A stretch of DNA of 64,000 bases, from contig JADGFI010000003.1 of the NCBI GenBank assembly GCA_016743945.1, positions 248,001 to 312,000 of the forward strand. Reading direction: 5' to 3'. Below are positions 1 through 8,667 of the stretch, piece by piece (position 1 is the first letter of the stretch; the number at the start of each line of letters is the position of its first letter). The translations under genes and the position numbers were made by a program. The notes under the pieces are model-generated. The model was not told where the DNA came from. It did no database searches and worked only from the letters and a program-made list of their open reading frames with translations. This DNA is from Desulfobacteraceae bacterium. Lineage in GTDB: Bacteria; Desulfobacterota; Desulfobacteria; Desulfobacterales; Desulfobacteraceae.

Positions 1-2325
1 TCCCCTGGCCTTGGATTCGGGCAGCATGGCAAAAAAGTCCCGAACATGGTCAAAGACCTTGGTGTAGGTGGCAGGGTTGCTCCTTGGGGTACGGCCAATG
101 GGTTTTTGATCAATATTGATGATTTTATCGATATGTTCAAGTCCGATGATTTTTTCATGGGCGCCCACACTCAGCTGGGAGTTATGGAGGGCCACGGACA
201 GGGCCGGATAGAGAATCTGGTTGATCAGGGTGGATTTGCCGGCCCCGGAAACTCCTGTGACGGCCACCAGCAGTCCAATGGGAATTTTAGCACTAACCTC
301 TTTGAGATTATTTTCCGATGCCCTGACAATGGAGATCCAGTGTTTGCCTTTATCGGCATGGCGTCTTCTTTTTTTGGGGACATCAATCTTTTCTTTGCCC
401 GTGAGAAATTTCCCCGTGATGGAGGCGGGATTGGCCTTGATTTGATCAGGGGTTCCCTGGGCCACGATCTGGCCTCCCAAATGTCCTGCCCCGGGACCGA
501 TATCCACGATCCAATCCGCTTTTTCCATGGTTTCCTGGTCATGTTCCACAATGATCAGGGTATTGCCGATGTCCCGCAAATGGTGGAGGGTAGATAAAAG
601 CTTAAGATTGTCCCGCTGGTGGAGGCCGATGGAGGGTTCATCCAGGATATACAACACCCCGGTGAGTTCACTGCCCACCTGGGATGCCAAGCGGATGCGC
701 TGGGATTCTCCCCCGGACAGGGTGGGACCGCTGCGGTCCAGGGAAAGATAATCCAGGCCCACGTTAACCAGGAACCCAAGCCGGTCGGAGATCTCCTTGA
801 GAAGTTCTTCGGCAATAAGTTTTTGATTGCCCATTAGATCCAGGGACCCCACAAATTCATGGGCCTCCCGAACCGTCATCCCGGTAAGATCAATAATGGA
901 GCGTTCCCGGATCAAAACGTGGAGCACCTCTTCTTTAAGCCGTTTGCCATCACAGCTGGTACAGGTACTGGACGTCATAAAAGCGGCATAATATTTTTTT
1001 TGGCTTTCGGACTGGGTGTTCCGATACCGCCGCATCAGGGTGTGGACCAGCCCTTCATGGGTCCGGGTAATCTCTGCCTGGATTTTGGCTGAATTCCAGT
1101 TAACCGTCATCTCCTTGCTCTTGGAGCCAAAGAGCAGTAATTGCTGCTGCTCTTTGGGCAAATCCTGCCAGGGCGTATCAAAATCAATGCCCCATTGGTC
1201 TTCCATGGCCAAAAGCTGGCCCATGCCCCAGGAATTGTCATTCTGATACCTCGGATTTTTAAGAAAATAATTTTTCCAGGGAAGCACAGCCCCCTGGCGG
1301 ATGCTTAAGCTTTTGTCCGGCACCACCTTGTCCGGATCTATGGCCAAAAGGGTCCCGATACCGTTGCAGTCCGGGCACATGCCCAAAGGGGAATTAAAGG
1401 AAAAAATCTGGGGAATGAGCTCTGGATAGGCAATGCCGCAGCAGGACCGGGCTTCACTCATTTTCAAATCTTCCCTTCCCTCCATGTGAACAATAATCTG
1501 ACCATGGCCCAGTTTAAGGGCGGTTTCCACCGAATCGGTAAGGCGTTTTTCAAGTGCGGTATCCCGGCGTATCACCAACCGGTCCACCACCACCTCAATG
1601 TGATGTTTCTTGTTCCGGGCCAGGGTCTGGACATTTTCAAGGGCCTGGACCACTCCGTCCACCCGGACCCGGGCGTACCCGTCTTGTTTCAACTCGTCCA
1701 GCAGTTCTCTGTGCTCCCCCTTCCGATTTTCCACAATGGGGGCCAGAATCAATATTTTAGAGGCGGCGGGCAAAGCATAAATCTGGGAAACCATGGACTG
1801 GGCATGACCCCGGCCCACTTTTTCCCCGCATTTACAACAGTATTGGGTGCCCACCCGGGCAAACAATACCCTCAGATAATCATAGATCTCCGTGATGGTT
1901 CCCACGGTGGACCTGGGATTTTTACTGGCAGCCTTCTGCTCAATGGCAATGGTGGGGGACAGGCCCCGGATGGTATCGTACTTGGGTTTTTCCATCTGTC
2001 CTATGAACTGCCGGGCATAGGAGGACAAGGATTCCACATACCGGCGCTGGCCCTCTGCAAAGATCGTGTCAAAGGCCAGGCTGGATTTTCCCGAGCCCGA
2101 CACCCCGGTAAAGACCACGAGCTTTTTTTTGGGAATTTGTACATCAATATCTTTAAGATTATGTTCCTTTGCACCTTTGACAATAATCCGGTCCAGTTCC
2201 TTGGTCTGATAGGAGGCGGGGACAGATATTCCCAGGGATGCCAGGGGCTCATCGGAAAAGGATTCCGGCAAAACTTCATCTACCAAATCATCTTTTAAAT
2301 CGGACACATAACTGCTATTTTTCAT
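1..2325 (-). CDS. uvrA: UvrA, excinuclease ABC subunit A (C-terminal part cut by window edge)
   Basis: DNA-damage recognition ATPase of nucleotide excision repair; works as a dimer with UvrB in the cytoplasm. The first 775 codons are visible; family members are about 940-950 residues, so the end lies beyond base 1. The N-terminal Walker A (GVSGSGKSSLAFDT) is near residue 55. It is followed by the UvrA-specific segment RYVESLSSYARQF, Cys pairs of the zinc modules (CCKCG, CPDC), the first ABC signature LSGGESQRIRLA, the Walker B ILDEPSIGLHQRDN and the second Walker A GVSGAGKSTL. The reading frame is open to the edge and matches the family throughout. The ATG at 2323-2325 has AAGGAG about 15 nt upstream, which is rather far. 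The gene is divergent from the radical SAM gene at 2493. No clear SOS box was found. Identity is certain; only the start is slightly open. Confidence 0.97.
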   Translation of the reverse strand, partial: MKNSSYVSDLKDDLVDEVLPESFSDEPLASLGISVPASYQTKELDRIIVKGAKEHNLKDIDVQIPKKKLVVFTGVSGSGKSSLAFDTIFAEGQRRYVESLSSYARQFIGQMEKPKYDTIRGLSPTIAIEQKAASKNPRSTVGTITEIYDYLRVLFARVGTQYCCKCGEKVGRGHAQSMVSQIYALPAASKILILAPIVENRKGEHRELLDELKQDGYARVRVDGVVQALENVQTLARNKKHHIEVVVDRLVIRRDTALEKRLTDSVETALKLGHGQIIVHMEGREDLKMSEARSCCGIAYPELIPQIFSFNSPLGMCPDCNGIGTLLAIDPDKVVPDKSLSIRQGAVLPWKNYFLKNPRYQNDNSWGMGQLLAMEDQWGIDFDTPWQDLPKEQQQLLLFGSKSKEMTVNWNSAKIQAEITRTHEGLVHTLMRRYRNTQSESQKKYYAAFMTSSTCTSCDGKRLKEEVLHVLIRERSIIDLTGMTVREAHEFVGSLDLMGNQKLIAEELLKEISDRLGFLVNVGLDYLSLDRSGPTLSGGESQRIRLASQVGSELTGVLYILDEPSIGLHQRDNLKLLSTLHHLRDIGNTLIIVEHDQETMEKADWIVDIGPGAGHLGGQIVAQGTPDQIKANPASITGKFLTGKEKIDVPKKRRRHADKGKHWISIVRASENNLKEVSAKIPIGLLVAVTGVSGAGKSTLINQILYPALSVALHNSQLSVGAHEKIIGLEHIDKIINIDQKPIGRTPRSNPATYTKVFDHVRDFFAMLPESKARG

Positions 2326-2435
2326 ATTTTTTCAGGACTGCTCCTTAAATTTCTGTAGGCCATCTTCACACTATTTAGAAAAAATAAGCATGTCAGATCA
2401 AAAGTAAAGCCAGGGGATGGGCCAACAGATAGCCC

Positions 2436-2464
2436 AAATAGGACCGGTTTTATTTGTCCTATTT
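2436..2464. promoter_or_regulatory. 9-bp perfect inverted repeat between uvrA and the radical SAM gene
   Basis: AAATAGGAC at 2436-2444 and its exact reverse complement GTCCTATTT at 2456-2464 are separated by 11 bp. The repeat lies 28 bp before the ATG of the radical SAM gene and covers the possible upstream TTG start at 2454. It could be a repressor site or an RNA hairpin of either divergent transcript. No T-run follows, so it is probably not a terminator. Confidence 0.5.
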
Positions 2465-2492
2465 ATCCGGTTATGGTATAAAACACCCTATC

Positions 2493-3527
2493 ATGAATAT
2501 TAAAAATTATAATTTTGAAACCGGTATCTACCGACCGCCCAGTGAAGGCGGCAGCGCCTCGTTGCTGCTTCGTTTCACCCGAAACTGCCCTTGGAATCAT
2601 TGTACCTTCTGCGCCATGTACAAAACCAAAAAATTCCAACTCCGCCCCGTCACAGAGATCAAAGCGGACATCGATACCATGGCACGGCTTACCCAAGCGT
2701 TAAAATCTGCCGCCGCCGCCCTGGGACATGGGGAAAACATCACCCGGGATGCCGCAATATCCCTGATGGAAAAAATCCCGGAACTCAATTACCACCAGGG
2801 GTTTTCCATGCTGGTCCACTGGCTCATGGCCGGGGGGAAAACCGCATTTATCCAGGATGGCAACAGCATGATCATGAAAACACCAGATCTTCTGGAAGCC
2901 CTGGGCCACCTGGGAACCAGCTTTCCCTCCATCAACCGGGTCACCACCTATGCCCGGGCCAGGACCCTGGTACAAAAATCATCCAAGGACCTTCTGTCCA
3001 TCAGGAGAGCAGGTCTCCACCGGCTCCATCTGGGATTGGAAACCGGGGATGACGATTTATTAAAAAAAATAAAAAAAGGGGTTACGTCGGAAGGACAGAT
3101 TCAAGGCGGCAAAAAAGCCATGGCAGCCGGATTCCAGGTCTCGGAATATTGGATGCCCGGCCTTGGGGGAAGGGCGCTGACCCGGGCCCACGCAGAAAAC
3201 ACTGCCCGGGTGCTCACTGCCGTCAACCCCCATTACATCCGTTCCCGGCCCTTTCGTGCCATTGCCAACACGCCGCTCCACGCTCAAATCCAGGCAGGTG
3301 AGGTCACCCCCCTCTCCCCCCGGGAGCAGCTGATGGAGCTAAAACAAATGATCACCGCCCTTGAGGTAACCTCAAACGTCTGTTTCGACCATGCCGGAAA
3401 CAATTGGCGAAATGCCCAGGGCCGTATTCTGTTCACCCATGATTATGAAGGATATAAATTCCCCGAACAAAAGGACCAGGTGCTGGATCTCATCGAGGAA
3501 GGACTCGAAAGAACCCAAAAGAACTAA
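2493..3527 (+). CDS. radical SAM protein with CX4CX2C cluster motif
   Basis: A 344-residue predicted 4Fe-4S/SAM enzyme of unknown substrate. The iron-sulfur motif is CPWNHCTFC (Cys32, Cys37, Cys40), preceded by RPPSEGGS. The spacing is CX4CX2C rather than the usual CX3CX2C. A barrel follows, with the segment GLHRLHLGLETGDDDLLKKI near residues 180-200, which resembles the TIM-barrel strand that contacts SAM in B12-type and HemN-like radical SAM proteins. The C-terminal segment FDHAGNNW is rich in possible active-site residues. The ATG at 2493 is preferred over a TTG at 2454, because the TTG lies inside an inverted repeat and neither has a clear ribosome binding site. The family is recognised, the function is not. 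Confidence 0.85.
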   Translation: MNIKNYNFETGIYRPPSEGGSASLLLRFTRNCPWNHCTFCAMYKTKKFQLRPVTEIKADIDTMARLTQALKSAAAALGHGENITRDAAISLMEKIPELNYHQGFSMLVHWLMAGGKTAFIQDGNSMIMKTPDLLEALGHLGTSFPSINRVTTYARARTLVQKSSKDLLSIRRAGLHRLHLGLETGDDDLLKKIKKGVTSEGQIQGGKKAMAAGFQVSEYWMPGLGGRALTRAHAENTARVLTAVNPHYIRSRPFRAIANTPLHAQIQAGEVTPLSPREQLMELKQMITALEVTSNVCFDHAGNNWRNAQGRILFTHDYEGYKFPEQKDQVLDLIEEGLERTQKN

Positions 3528-3561
3528 AGAAAGCGTCTGATCTATTGATAGAGACCAAAAA

Positions 3562-3594
3562 ACAAAAAAAACTGCCGGGGATTCAAGGACGGCG
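3562..3594 (-). terminator. possible intrinsic terminator of the aor-speE unit
   Basis: On the minus strand a short GC stem (GCCG...CGGC, 12-nt loop) is followed after two bases by a run of eight T, one G and more T. It lies about 40 bp downstream of the speE stop. The stem is only four base pairs, so efficiency is doubtful. Confidence 0.4.
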
Positions 3595-3631
3595 GGAATA
3601 CCCATTGCATCACCCAGCAGCAGCCCTGAAT

Positions 3632-4507
3632 TTACGCTTCCTCAATCAATTTTTCTGCAAATCGCGGCAATACGAATGACGCTTCATGGACTTTAGCCGT
3701 GTAATATTCCAGACGCGACTGAATTTTTTTGGGGATTTTCCGGGCAGGCATTTTCAACGCCGGCCCCTTTGAGCCAAGGCAGATACCGATATGTCCGCCG
3801 GTAAAGGTTGGGACCAGAAAAGTTGAATATGCATGGATCTTGAACAATTCTTTAATACACTTCATCATTTTTTGAACCAGGTCCGGATGGAGAAAAAAAG
3901 ATTCCCCCTGGATGGCCAGGATGCCGTTTTTTTTCAATGCACGCCGGCAGTGTTCATAGAACCCCCCTTCAAACAAAATTTCTCCCGGGCCCACGGGATC
4001 GGAAGAATCAACAATGATCACATCGTATTCATCGGGATGCTGACCGATAAATTCATTGCCGTCGGCAATGTGAAGGGTGACCCGGGGGTCATCAAACCCA
4101 CACCCCATTTCCGGAAGATATTTTCTTGATACCTGGATAACCGCTTCATCTATTTCGCAGATATCAATGGTCCGAACTTTTTCATGCCGGGCAATTTCCC
4201 TTAAAATGCCGCCATCTCCCCCCCCGATAACCAGCACTTTTTCTGGAAAAGGATGTGCAAACAAAGGGGTGTGGGCCAGCATTTCCTGGTAGGCGAACTC
4301 ATCAAAATCAGTGAGCTGGATGATACCGTCCAGAACCAGCATTCGACCATGGTGACGGGTTTCAAAAAGATCAATCTGCTGAAAATCGCTTTTCGTTGAG
4401 AATAAGGTTTTTTCGATTTCAATGGAAAGGGCGATGCCGGGCCACACATCAGATGTTTCGGAAAACCAGCCGTCCATCAACCTGTCCAAATTATTTTCTT
4501 TTGTCAT
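3632..4507 (-). CDS. speE: spermidine synthase (polyamine aminopropyltransferase)
   Basis: Transfers an aminopropyl group from decarboxylated SAM to putrescine or a similar amine; cytosolic. The 291-residue protein carries the N-terminal family signature ETRHHGRMLVLDGIIQLTDFDE, the SAM-binding glycine loop VLVIGGGDGGILREIARH, ICEIDEAVIQVSRKYLPEMG, and the catalytic region DVIIVDSSDPVGPGEILF. These match the SpeE family over its whole length. The ATG at 4507 is preceded by GGGAAG; an in-frame TTG at 4537 would overlap the end of the upstream oxidoreductase gene and is less likely. It lies 23 bp downstream of aor, so the two are probably cotranscribed although no metabolic link is obvious. Polyamine relevance is echoed by the ureohydrolase at 14.5 kb and the Pot-like importer at 60-64 kb. 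Confidence 0.93.
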   Translation of the reverse strand: MTKENNLDRLMDGWFSETSDVWPGIALSIEIEKTLFSTKSDFQQIDLFETRHHGRMLVLDGIIQLTDFDEFAYQEMLAHTPLFAHPFPEKVLVIGGGDGGILREIARHEKVRTIDICEIDEAVIQVSRKYLPEMGCGFDDPRVTLHIADGNEFIGQHPDEYDVIIVDSSDPVGPGEILFEGGFYEHCRRALKKNGILAIQGESFFLHPDLVQKMMKCIKELFKIHAYSTFLVPTFTGGHIGICLGSKGPALKMPARKIPKKIQSRLEYYTAKVHEASFVLPRFAEKLIEEA

Positions 4508-4530
4508 AATTTTGATCTTCCCGGTCTCGT

Positions 4531-6273
4531 TTACCAATTTCTCAAGGACTTATAGTCTTCCATCAACTGCCCTATTTCCGATTCTGTGATAACCGCCCCC
4601 GAGTCTTCCAGTTTTTTGTGAAAGGCTTTGGGCAATGTTTCATCCGCCGCCGTCATTCCTTCTCTGAGATTGAATTGTCTGGCTTTCAGGGCAATATTAC
4701 CAGCAATGGCCGATAGATTGTCCCGGGATCCGTCAATGCCCGTGGCAGCAAATATCATTTCCCCCAGCAGTTCCCAGGGATACAGGTCCCGGTAAAACTT
4801 GCACAGAATCATGGCATCAAACAGGGTGAGCCGGTCTTCAAAATCAATGAACATATCTGCCTTGCCTTCAATCTGTTTGGGATCGATCATACCGGCAAGC
4901 TCGGGCTTGTAAAAAGTAGCCCTAAGGTGGCAGGCCCCCCTGTCGGAAGTGGCATAGGCAAGGCCCATTCCCTTGAGCGTTCGGGGGTCGTATCCGGCCG
5001 GTTCCATTCCCTTGACATGGACGGCGGCATCTTCCATGCCCCAGCACCTTGCGGCATGAACAATCCCCTGGGACAGCAGTTCTCCGATCCCTTCCCGACT
5101 GGCGATCAATTTGAGCAGAACCGCAATCCCTTGGGCATCCCCGAATTGTATCGCATAATCGGATTTGCCCTGTTCAAAGGCGACCATGGCAAAGGCGCAA
5201 AGATTTCCCGCCGTAATGGTATCCAGCCCCAGGCTGTCACAAATATGATTCAGATAGACGATCTCTTCAATGGATTCCACCATGCACAAGCCCCCAAAGG
5301 TATAGAGGGTTTCGTACTCCGGCCCCTCCAGCACAAGATCCTTGTGGGGTCCCTGCAAAACCTTGGTCATCCGGCCGCAGGCAAGAAAGCATTTGGCACA
5401 GGCATGGGGGGTTACCTCACATCGGGTATGCAGGGCATCGGCGGAGATTTTTTGCCAATGGGGAGCTGTCCCCTTTGACCAGTATCGTGTGGGAAACGAA
5501 TTGGCACCGTTCATGACCTTGACCATCTGGGAGGTGCCCATGGTTTTATAGGCATGGACGGCCGGATGATCTTTGGAAAGGGCCGTCATCTTTTTTGACA
5601 AACCCACGAGCGCCTTTGCATCATGGGGAACCCGGCGTTTATCCCCGGTAAAAAGGATGGCCTTGATGCGTTTAGATCCCATGACGGTTCCGGTTCCCCC
5701 TCGCCCCGCACACCGCCAGCCATCATTTTTAACAATGGAAAACCGAACCCCGTTCTCTGCAGCCGGCCCCACCACCACCACCCCGGTCCTCCAGCCCTTG
5801 GCCTTTTTAGCACCATGGCGCTGCTTTACGGCTGTTTCGGTTTCAAAGGTGTCCTTTCCCGCAAGATCTGTCCCGTCATGGAAGATGACGCCTCCAGGAT
5901 GGATCTCCAGCACAGACAGCTCCTTTGCCGCACCCTTGATGACAATGGCATCAAAACCCGTGGCACTGATGGCTTCCGGCACCCGGCCCCCGGAATAGGA
6001 TTCTGCATAGAGCCCTGTCAAAGGGGATTTGGTAAAAATCCCATACCGGGAAGCCCCCCAGGTGACGCCCCCGGTGACAGCCCCCGTGGCAAAAATCAGG
6101 TGATTGTCCTGTGACAGGGGATCAACTCCCTTGGGGTTCCGCTCAACGAGCAGCCAGGAGGCAAGCCCTTTGCCCCCCAGATAGGTTGCATATATTTCTT
6201 CGTTTATGGCTTGTATTTCACTGGTTCTGTCGGTCAGATCAATGGCTAAGATCTGATTATAAAATCCTTGCAT
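4531..6273 (-). CDS. aldehyde ferredoxin oxidoreductase (tungstopterin enzyme)
   Basis: Oxidises aldehydes to acids with ferredoxin, or the reverse, using a bis-pterin tungsten or molybdenum cofactor and one 4Fe-4S cluster; cytosolic. The 580-residue length is close to the usual 600-620. The N-terminal pterin-binding part starts GFYNQILAIDLT and contains GKGLASWLL, and RGGTGTVMGSKRIKAI lies near residue 190. Cluster ligands are Cys292, Cys295 and Cys299 (CAKCFLAC) plus Cys491 (LCKFYRD), the arrangement of the AOR family. The ATG at 6273 has an excellent AGGAGG. Its leader carries a perfect hairpin just before the ribosome binding site. Substrate range cannot be read from sequence; it could be a general AOR or one of the narrower-specificity paralogues common in anaerobes. 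Confidence 0.93.
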   Translation of the reverse strand: MQGFYNQILAIDLTDRTSEIQAINEEIYATYLGGKGLASWLLVERNPKGVDPLSQDNHLIFATGAVTGGVTWGASRYGIFTKSPLTGLYAESYSGGRVPEAISATGFDAIVIKGAAKELSVLEIHPGGVIFHDGTDLAGKDTFETETAVKQRHGAKKAKGWRTGVVVVGPAAENGVRFSIVKNDGWRCAGRGGTGTVMGSKRIKAILFTGDKRRVPHDAKALVGLSKKMTALSKDHPAVHAYKTMGTSQMVKVMNGANSFPTRYWSKGTAPHWQKISADALHTRCEVTPHACAKCFLACGRMTKVLQGPHKDLVLEGPEYETLYTFGGLCMVESIEEIVYLNHICDSLGLDTITAGNLCAFAMVAFEQGKSDYAIQFGDAQGIAVLLKLIASREGIGELLSQGIVHAARCWGMEDAAVHVKGMEPAGYDPRTLKGMGLAYATSDRGACHLRATFYKPELAGMIDPKQIEGKADMFIDFEDRLTLFDAMILCKFYRDLYPWELLGEMIFAATGIDGSRDNLSAIAGNIALKARQFNLREGMTAADETLPKAFHKKLEDSGAVITESEIGQLMEDYKSLRNW

Positions 6274-6291
6274 GGTGGTGACCCTCCTGAT

Positions 6292-6315
6292 GCGGTAATA
6301 ACAAAAATTTACCGC
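6292..6315 (-). promoter_or_regulatory. leader hairpin directly upstream of the aor ribosome binding site
   Basis: In the minus-strand transcript GCGGTAA pairs with TTACCGC (7 bp, 10-nt loop). The 3' arm ends 5 nt before the AGGAGG of the oxidoreductase gene. The position suits translational control, but the sequence does not match the molybdenum-cofactor riboswitch consensus as I know it. Confidence 0.5.
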
Positions 6316-6570
6316 CTAACGTTTCCCAACGGATATAATAACCGCAAATTATTTATTATCATATTTGGGGCTTGCTTCCTATAGCTCAATGCGCCCGGGC
6401 AATATTTAATTGCCGCAAACGAGATGCCCTCCCCCTGTCTTGAAACCCGAACTATCGCTGGCACAGACGTTTCAGCGGGTTTAGCATCAAAGAGTTGGTG
6501 GACAAACTCAACTGGTACCCTGTAAAATTCACATTGCATTCAACCCGGAAAAATTGGTATTAATGGTGAT
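6316..6570. other. long aor leader / mqnD upstream region
   Basis: Together with 6274-6315 this makes about 300 bp between the divergent aor and mqnD genes. It contains a second hairpin at 6398-6414 (GGCAAT and ATTGCC around five bases). A 76-codon minus-strand reading frame here is not supported as a gene. No clear -35/-10 pair was found for either gene. Confidence 0.4.
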
Positions 6571-7470
6571 ATGAAAAACAGAAAAACATATGATTTGGCC
6601 TATTCAAGCTGTCCCAATGATACCTTTATTTTCAAAGGCATTGCCCGACACTTGATTGACACCAGGGGAATGGACTTTAACATTGTACTTGAGGATGTTG
6701 AAACCCTGAACCAGAATGCGGCCAAGGCTGCCTATGACATTACCAAGCTTTCCTTTGCCGCCCTGGGAAATCTTCTGGACAAATACGCCCTGTTACGCAC
6801 CGGAGCAGCTCTAGGCATAGGATGCGGTCCTTTGATCATTTCCCTTCCCAACCGGGCCCTGGATGATAAAAGAGATGATAATCGGGAGTGCACTCCCGGC
6901 AAACAAGTAATCGCAGTTCCAGGACTTGGCACCACTGCCTATCATTTGTTCAGATTCTATATGGCGGATCTGTTCCCAAAGGTTGAGACCACGATCATCC
7001 CCATGCCCTTTGAACGCGTCATGCCGGCGGTGATGAGAAAAGAAGCAGACTTTGGGGTGATCATCCATGAGGGCCGGTTTGTATACCAGGACATGAACCT
7101 TGAGAAGCAAGCCGATCTGGGCCAATGGTGGGAGGACAAGACATCCCTTCCCATCCCCCTGGGCTGTATTGCCGTTAAACGATCGATGGATCCGGCCCGG
7201 GCGCTTGCGATCCAGACCCTGATAGGAGAATCCATTGACCATGGCTTTTTGCATCCCACCCTGGGCGCTGAGTATATCCGGGAATATGCCCAGGAAATGA
7301 AAGCGGATGTGATCCAGCAGCATATCGGGCTTTATGTCAATGAATTTTCAAAGGACATGGGAGACCGAGGAACCACGGCCGTAACCACCTTTTTTGAATA
7401 TGCTGCCAGGGCAGGGCTGATGAAAATTTCCCCCCATCCCCTGTTTGCATGCCCCAAAGGTGCCAGATGA
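6571..7470 (+). CDS. mqnD: 1,4-dihydroxy-6-naphthoate synthase, futalosine menaquinone pathway
   Basis: Converts cyclic dehypoxanthine futalosine to 1,4-dihydroxy-6-naphthoate in the alternative menaquinone pathway. The 299-residue protein has the MqnD hallmarks: AYSSCPNDTFIF at the start, LEDVETLNQNA near residue 40, TKLSFAALG near 58, and ALGIGCGPLIIS near 80. It belongs to the periplasmic-binding-protein fold family and has no signal peptide, as expected for a cytosolic enzyme. The stop overlaps the start of tilS by four bases (ATGA), implying translational coupling. Other mqn genes are not in the window. The presence of mqnD implies the cell makes menaquinone by the futalosine route. Confidence 0.95.
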   Translation: MKNRKTYDLAYSSCPNDTFIFKGIARHLIDTRGMDFNIVLEDVETLNQNAAKAAYDITKLSFAALGNLLDKYALLRTGAALGIGCGPLIISLPNRALDDKRDDNRECTPGKQVIAVPGLGTTAYHLFRFYMADLFPKVETTIIPMPFERVMPAVMRKEADFGVIIHEGRFVYQDMNLEKQADLGQWWEDKTSLPIPLGCIAVKRSMDPARALAIQTLIGESIDHGFLHPTLGAEYIREYAQEMKADVIQQHIGLYVNEFSKDMGDRGTTAVTTFFEYAARAGLMKISPHPLFACPKGAR

Positions 7471-8567
7471 CCCAGACAGCAAATCCCGAAACCCAACACG
7501 CCCTTTTTCTCAGGGAAGTTTTTGAAACCATTTCCCAATTTGACATGATCCAAAAAAAGGATACGGTTCTGGCCGGTGTTTCTGGAGGCCCTGACTCCGT
7601 AGCCCTGATACGGGTTCTTGTCCACCTGACAGCCGGCATGGACCTGACCCTTGGCATCGCCCATTTAAACCACGATCTTAGAGCAGAAGAGTCCCAGAGG
7701 GATGAAACCTTTGTTCGAAAGCTGTCCGAAAAATTGGGCCTGCCCTTTTTCAGCAAAACCATGGATATCCGGCGCCTGGCAAAACAAGAGCACCTCTCAA
7801 TTGAAGAAGCCGGCCGCAATGCCCGGTATGCTTTTTTTGAAAAAACAGCAGAGACTAAGGGGTTCACTAAAATTGCCACGGGCCACAATCAGGACGACAA
7901 TGCCGAACAAGTACTCATGAACTTGTTGCGGGGATCAGGCCCCAAAGGCTTGACCGGGATCCCCCCGGTTCGAGAAAACCGGTTTATCCGGCCGCTGATT
8001 CAACTGCCCAGATCCCGAATCTTAAATTTTTTAAAGAAAAAAAAACATCCCTTTGTGTTGGATTCTTCCAATACAGATGAATCCTATTTGCGCAATAAAA
8101 TCCGTCACAATTTAATCCCCCTGCTTGAGCAAAGGTTTAATCCTGAAATAAAATCCAGTCTGGACCGCCTCAGCCACATCCTCCGCCAGGAAGAAGATTT
8201 TTTGACGGATCAGGCCACCCAGGTGTTTAACCTTTGCACAATTGAACAAAACACGACACTTGTGGCCCTGTCAATCCCCACCCTGATCAAACACCACCCT
8301 GCCCTTGTCAACCGGGTCCTGCGACTGGCCATTGCCCAGGTAAAAAAAGATCTCCGGCGGATCACCCTGACCCATATTCAGGATATCCTTGGTTTTATGG
8401 ACAAATCAGAATCCGGAAAAAGCCTTGATCTGCCCGGCCAAATTCGGGTTTACAGGACCCGGGAACAATTGATGCTTCAAAAAGAAGCCCTCCCCTTAAG
8501 GGAACTGGGCGAGGCTCAAAAGCGGTTCAGGCGGGATAAAACAAAGGATCTAAAAGGGAAAAACTAA
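7467..8567 (+). CDS. tilS: tRNA(Ile)-lysidine synthase
   Basis: Attaches lysine to C34 of the minor tRNA-Ile (CAU) so it reads AUA codons; essential cytosolic enzyme. The 366-residue protein begins with an N-type ATP pyrophosphatase domain: the PP-loop SGGPDS is at residues 39-44. It is followed by HLNHDLRAEESQRDE, EEAGRNARYAFFE, and ATGHNQDDNAEQVLMNLLRGSG, all typical of TilS. The C-terminal part is shorter than in the longest bacterial forms but retains a TilS-like substrate segment. The start at 7467 was chosen because it gives an ATGA overlap with mqnD and has AAGGTG upstream; an in-frame ATG at 7449 lies deeper inside mqnD. Confidence 0.95.
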   Translation: MTQTANPETQHALFLREVFETISQFDMIQKKDTVLAGVSGGPDSVALIRVLVHLTAGMDLTLGIAHLNHDLRAEESQRDETFVRKLSEKLGLPFFSKTMDIRRLAKQEHLSIEEAGRNARYAFFEKTAETKGFTKIATGHNQDDNAEQVLMNLLRGSGPKGLTGIPPVRENRFIRPLIQLPRSRILNFLKKKKHPFVLDSSNTDESYLRNKIRHNLIPLLEQRFNPEIKSSLDRLSHILRQEEDFLTDQATQVFNLCTIEQNTTLVALSIPTLIKHHPALVNRVLRLAIAQVKKDLRRITLTHIQDILGFMDKSESGKSLDLPGQIRVYRTREQLMLQKEALPLRELGEAQKRFRRDKTKDLKGKN

Positions 8568-8578
8568 AAAAATTTTTC

Positions 8579-8606
8579 TTGTATATTCGAATTTTGTGTT
8601 TATATA
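8579..8606 (+). promoter_or_regulatory. candidate sigma-70 promoter for the ftsH-folP-ybbR-coaX run
   Basis: TTGTAT at 8579-8584 and TATATA at 8601-8606 are 16 bp apart in the only substantial gap upstream of ftsH. An operator-like inverted repeat (ATTGAT and ATCAAT around TTC) follows at 8620-8634. The hexamers are only fair matches. Confidence 0.35.
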
Positions 8607-8667
8607 TACTTCAAGTTTTATTGATTTCATCAATTTAAAAAAAGAAACGTAAAAGAGAGGAAACACT

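Noticed and set aside
46-2298. Long plus-strand frames at 46-597 and 1486-2298
   Set aside because: They are antisense to uvrA, whose minus-strand frame is open from 2325 to the edge and matches the family at every motif.
6309-6539. 76-codon minus-strand frame between aor and mqnD
   Set aside because: No ribosome binding site, it covers the leader hairpin region, and the sequence is not a family I can name. It could be remnant coding DNA but I cannot support it.
6274-6570. Molybdenum-cofactor riboswitch upstream of aor
   Set aside because: The hairpins do not show the conserved Moco elements I know; only a generic structured leader is claimed.
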